Positions 63,853-64,000 of a stretch of 64,000 nucleotides of DNA are shown in pieces; position 1 is the stretch's first letter, and each line of letters begins with the position of its first letter. The notes under the pieces were generated by a model. That model made no database searches, was not told the DNA's origin, and worked only from the letters and a program-made list of their open reading frames with translations. The stretch is from Alphaproteobacteria bacterium (lineage in GTDB: Bacteria; Pseudomonadota; Alphaproteobacteria; Micavibrionales; Micavibrionaceae), in the NCBI GenBank assembly GCA_020443295.1, contig JAGRIJ010000066.1, forward strand, positions 16,599 through 80,598, in the 5' to 3' direction. The translations under genes were made by a program, and so were the position numbers.

Positions 63853-64000
63853 ATGTCTTCCGATGTAGTTCTTACGGCGGCGTTGCGGAATAATCTTCTC
63901 TCGCTGCAAAACACCCAAAGCCTGATCGATAAAACCCAGCTTCGTCTCGCGACGGGACTGAAGGTCAACTCCGCACTGGACAATGCGCAGAACTTCTTTG
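63853..64000 (+). CDS. fliC: Flagellin (partial, cut by right edge)
   Basis: Forty-nine codons before the edge encode MSSDVVLTAALRNNLLSLQN, then IDKTQLRLATGLKVNSALDN and AQNFF. This is the conserved flagellin D0/D1 helix (LS-TG-x-x-VNSA-DN pattern). AAGGAG lies ahead of the ATG. A possible CtrA site and hairpin lie upstream. It is divergent from the TPR-methyltransferase. Length and number of flagellin copies cannot be seen. Confidence 0.92.
   Translation, partial: MSSDVVLTAALRNNLLSLQNTQSLIDKTQLRLATGLKVNSALDNAQNFF

Noticed and set aside
1..64000. Search for CRISPR arrays, prophage, insertion sequences, rRNA and tRNA genes
   Set aside because: No direct-repeat array, transposase, integrase or tRNA-like fold was noticed by eye; a tRNA or Rfam scan could still find something small.

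Overview
The window looks like part of a chromosome of a flagellated, respiring alphaproteobacterium. Markers of the class include a TrcR/DUF1013 regulator, DUF1192 and DUF1285 proteins, an NDUFAF5-type protein, a DksA with a single zinc-ligand cysteine, CckA, FliX, a DUF6468 protein beside FliM, and a GTTC-N7-GTTC LexA-type box at recA. The flagellar layout (flgFGAH, dksA, then fliX divergent from flgI) resembles Caulobacter and Rhodospirillales-type clusters. A predatory Micavibrio-like lineage is possible, but I cannot fix genus or order from sequence alone. No phage, insertion sequence, CRISPR array, rRNA or tRNA gene was seen; this reads as core genome.

Left part (1-16 kb), housekeeping. 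A truncated comF runs off the left edge, divergent from a 1008-residue methyltransferase-containing protein of unknown role, an NDUFAF5-like protein and glyoxalase II. Next come GMP reductase, DUF1192, TrcR, YdcH and DUF924 proteins, then the cytochrome bc1 operon petA-petB-petC, whose cytochrome b carries an unusual insertion of about 90 residues. TrmL, aerobic coproporphyrinogen oxidase HemF, an ATP-grasp protein, CCA-adding enzyme and a DUF1285 protein follow.

Middle part (16-31 kb). A moxR-DUF58-BatA/DUF4159-VWA-like envelope operon is followed by a LuxR-type response regulator with a hybrid kinase, a soluble lytic transglycosylase, dapA, smpB and recA. The recA promoter carries an SOS box.

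Right part (31-64 kb), a large flagellar and chemotaxis region. One minus-strand run reads flgB-flgC-fliE-fliQ-fliR-flhB-cckA and continues towards recA. A divergent plus-strand group holds a FhlB-like protein, a coiled-coil protein, a Sel1-repeat protein, fliO and fliP. A second minus-strand block reads fliL-fliM-DUF6468-motE-like-cheY-cheZ, then a terminator, then two MotB-like proteins, a 1127-residue AMIN-like/TPR protein and a small membrane protein. Rod, ring and hook genes follow on the plus strand: flgF-flgG-flgA-flgH, then flgI-flgJ-two FlgN-like proteins-fliK-flgD-flgE. Near-consensus sigma-54 promoters precede both flgF and flgI. A TPR-methyltransferase sits head-to-head with a flagellin gene that is cut by the right edge.

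Together the region encodes most of the rod, hook, P/L rings, part of the export apparatus and switch, and motor and chemotaxis output. fliF, fliG, fliN, flhA, fliI, motA and flgK/flgL are not in the window. The cell-cycle kinase CckA lies inside the flagellar block, and a CtrA-like motif precedes flagellin.
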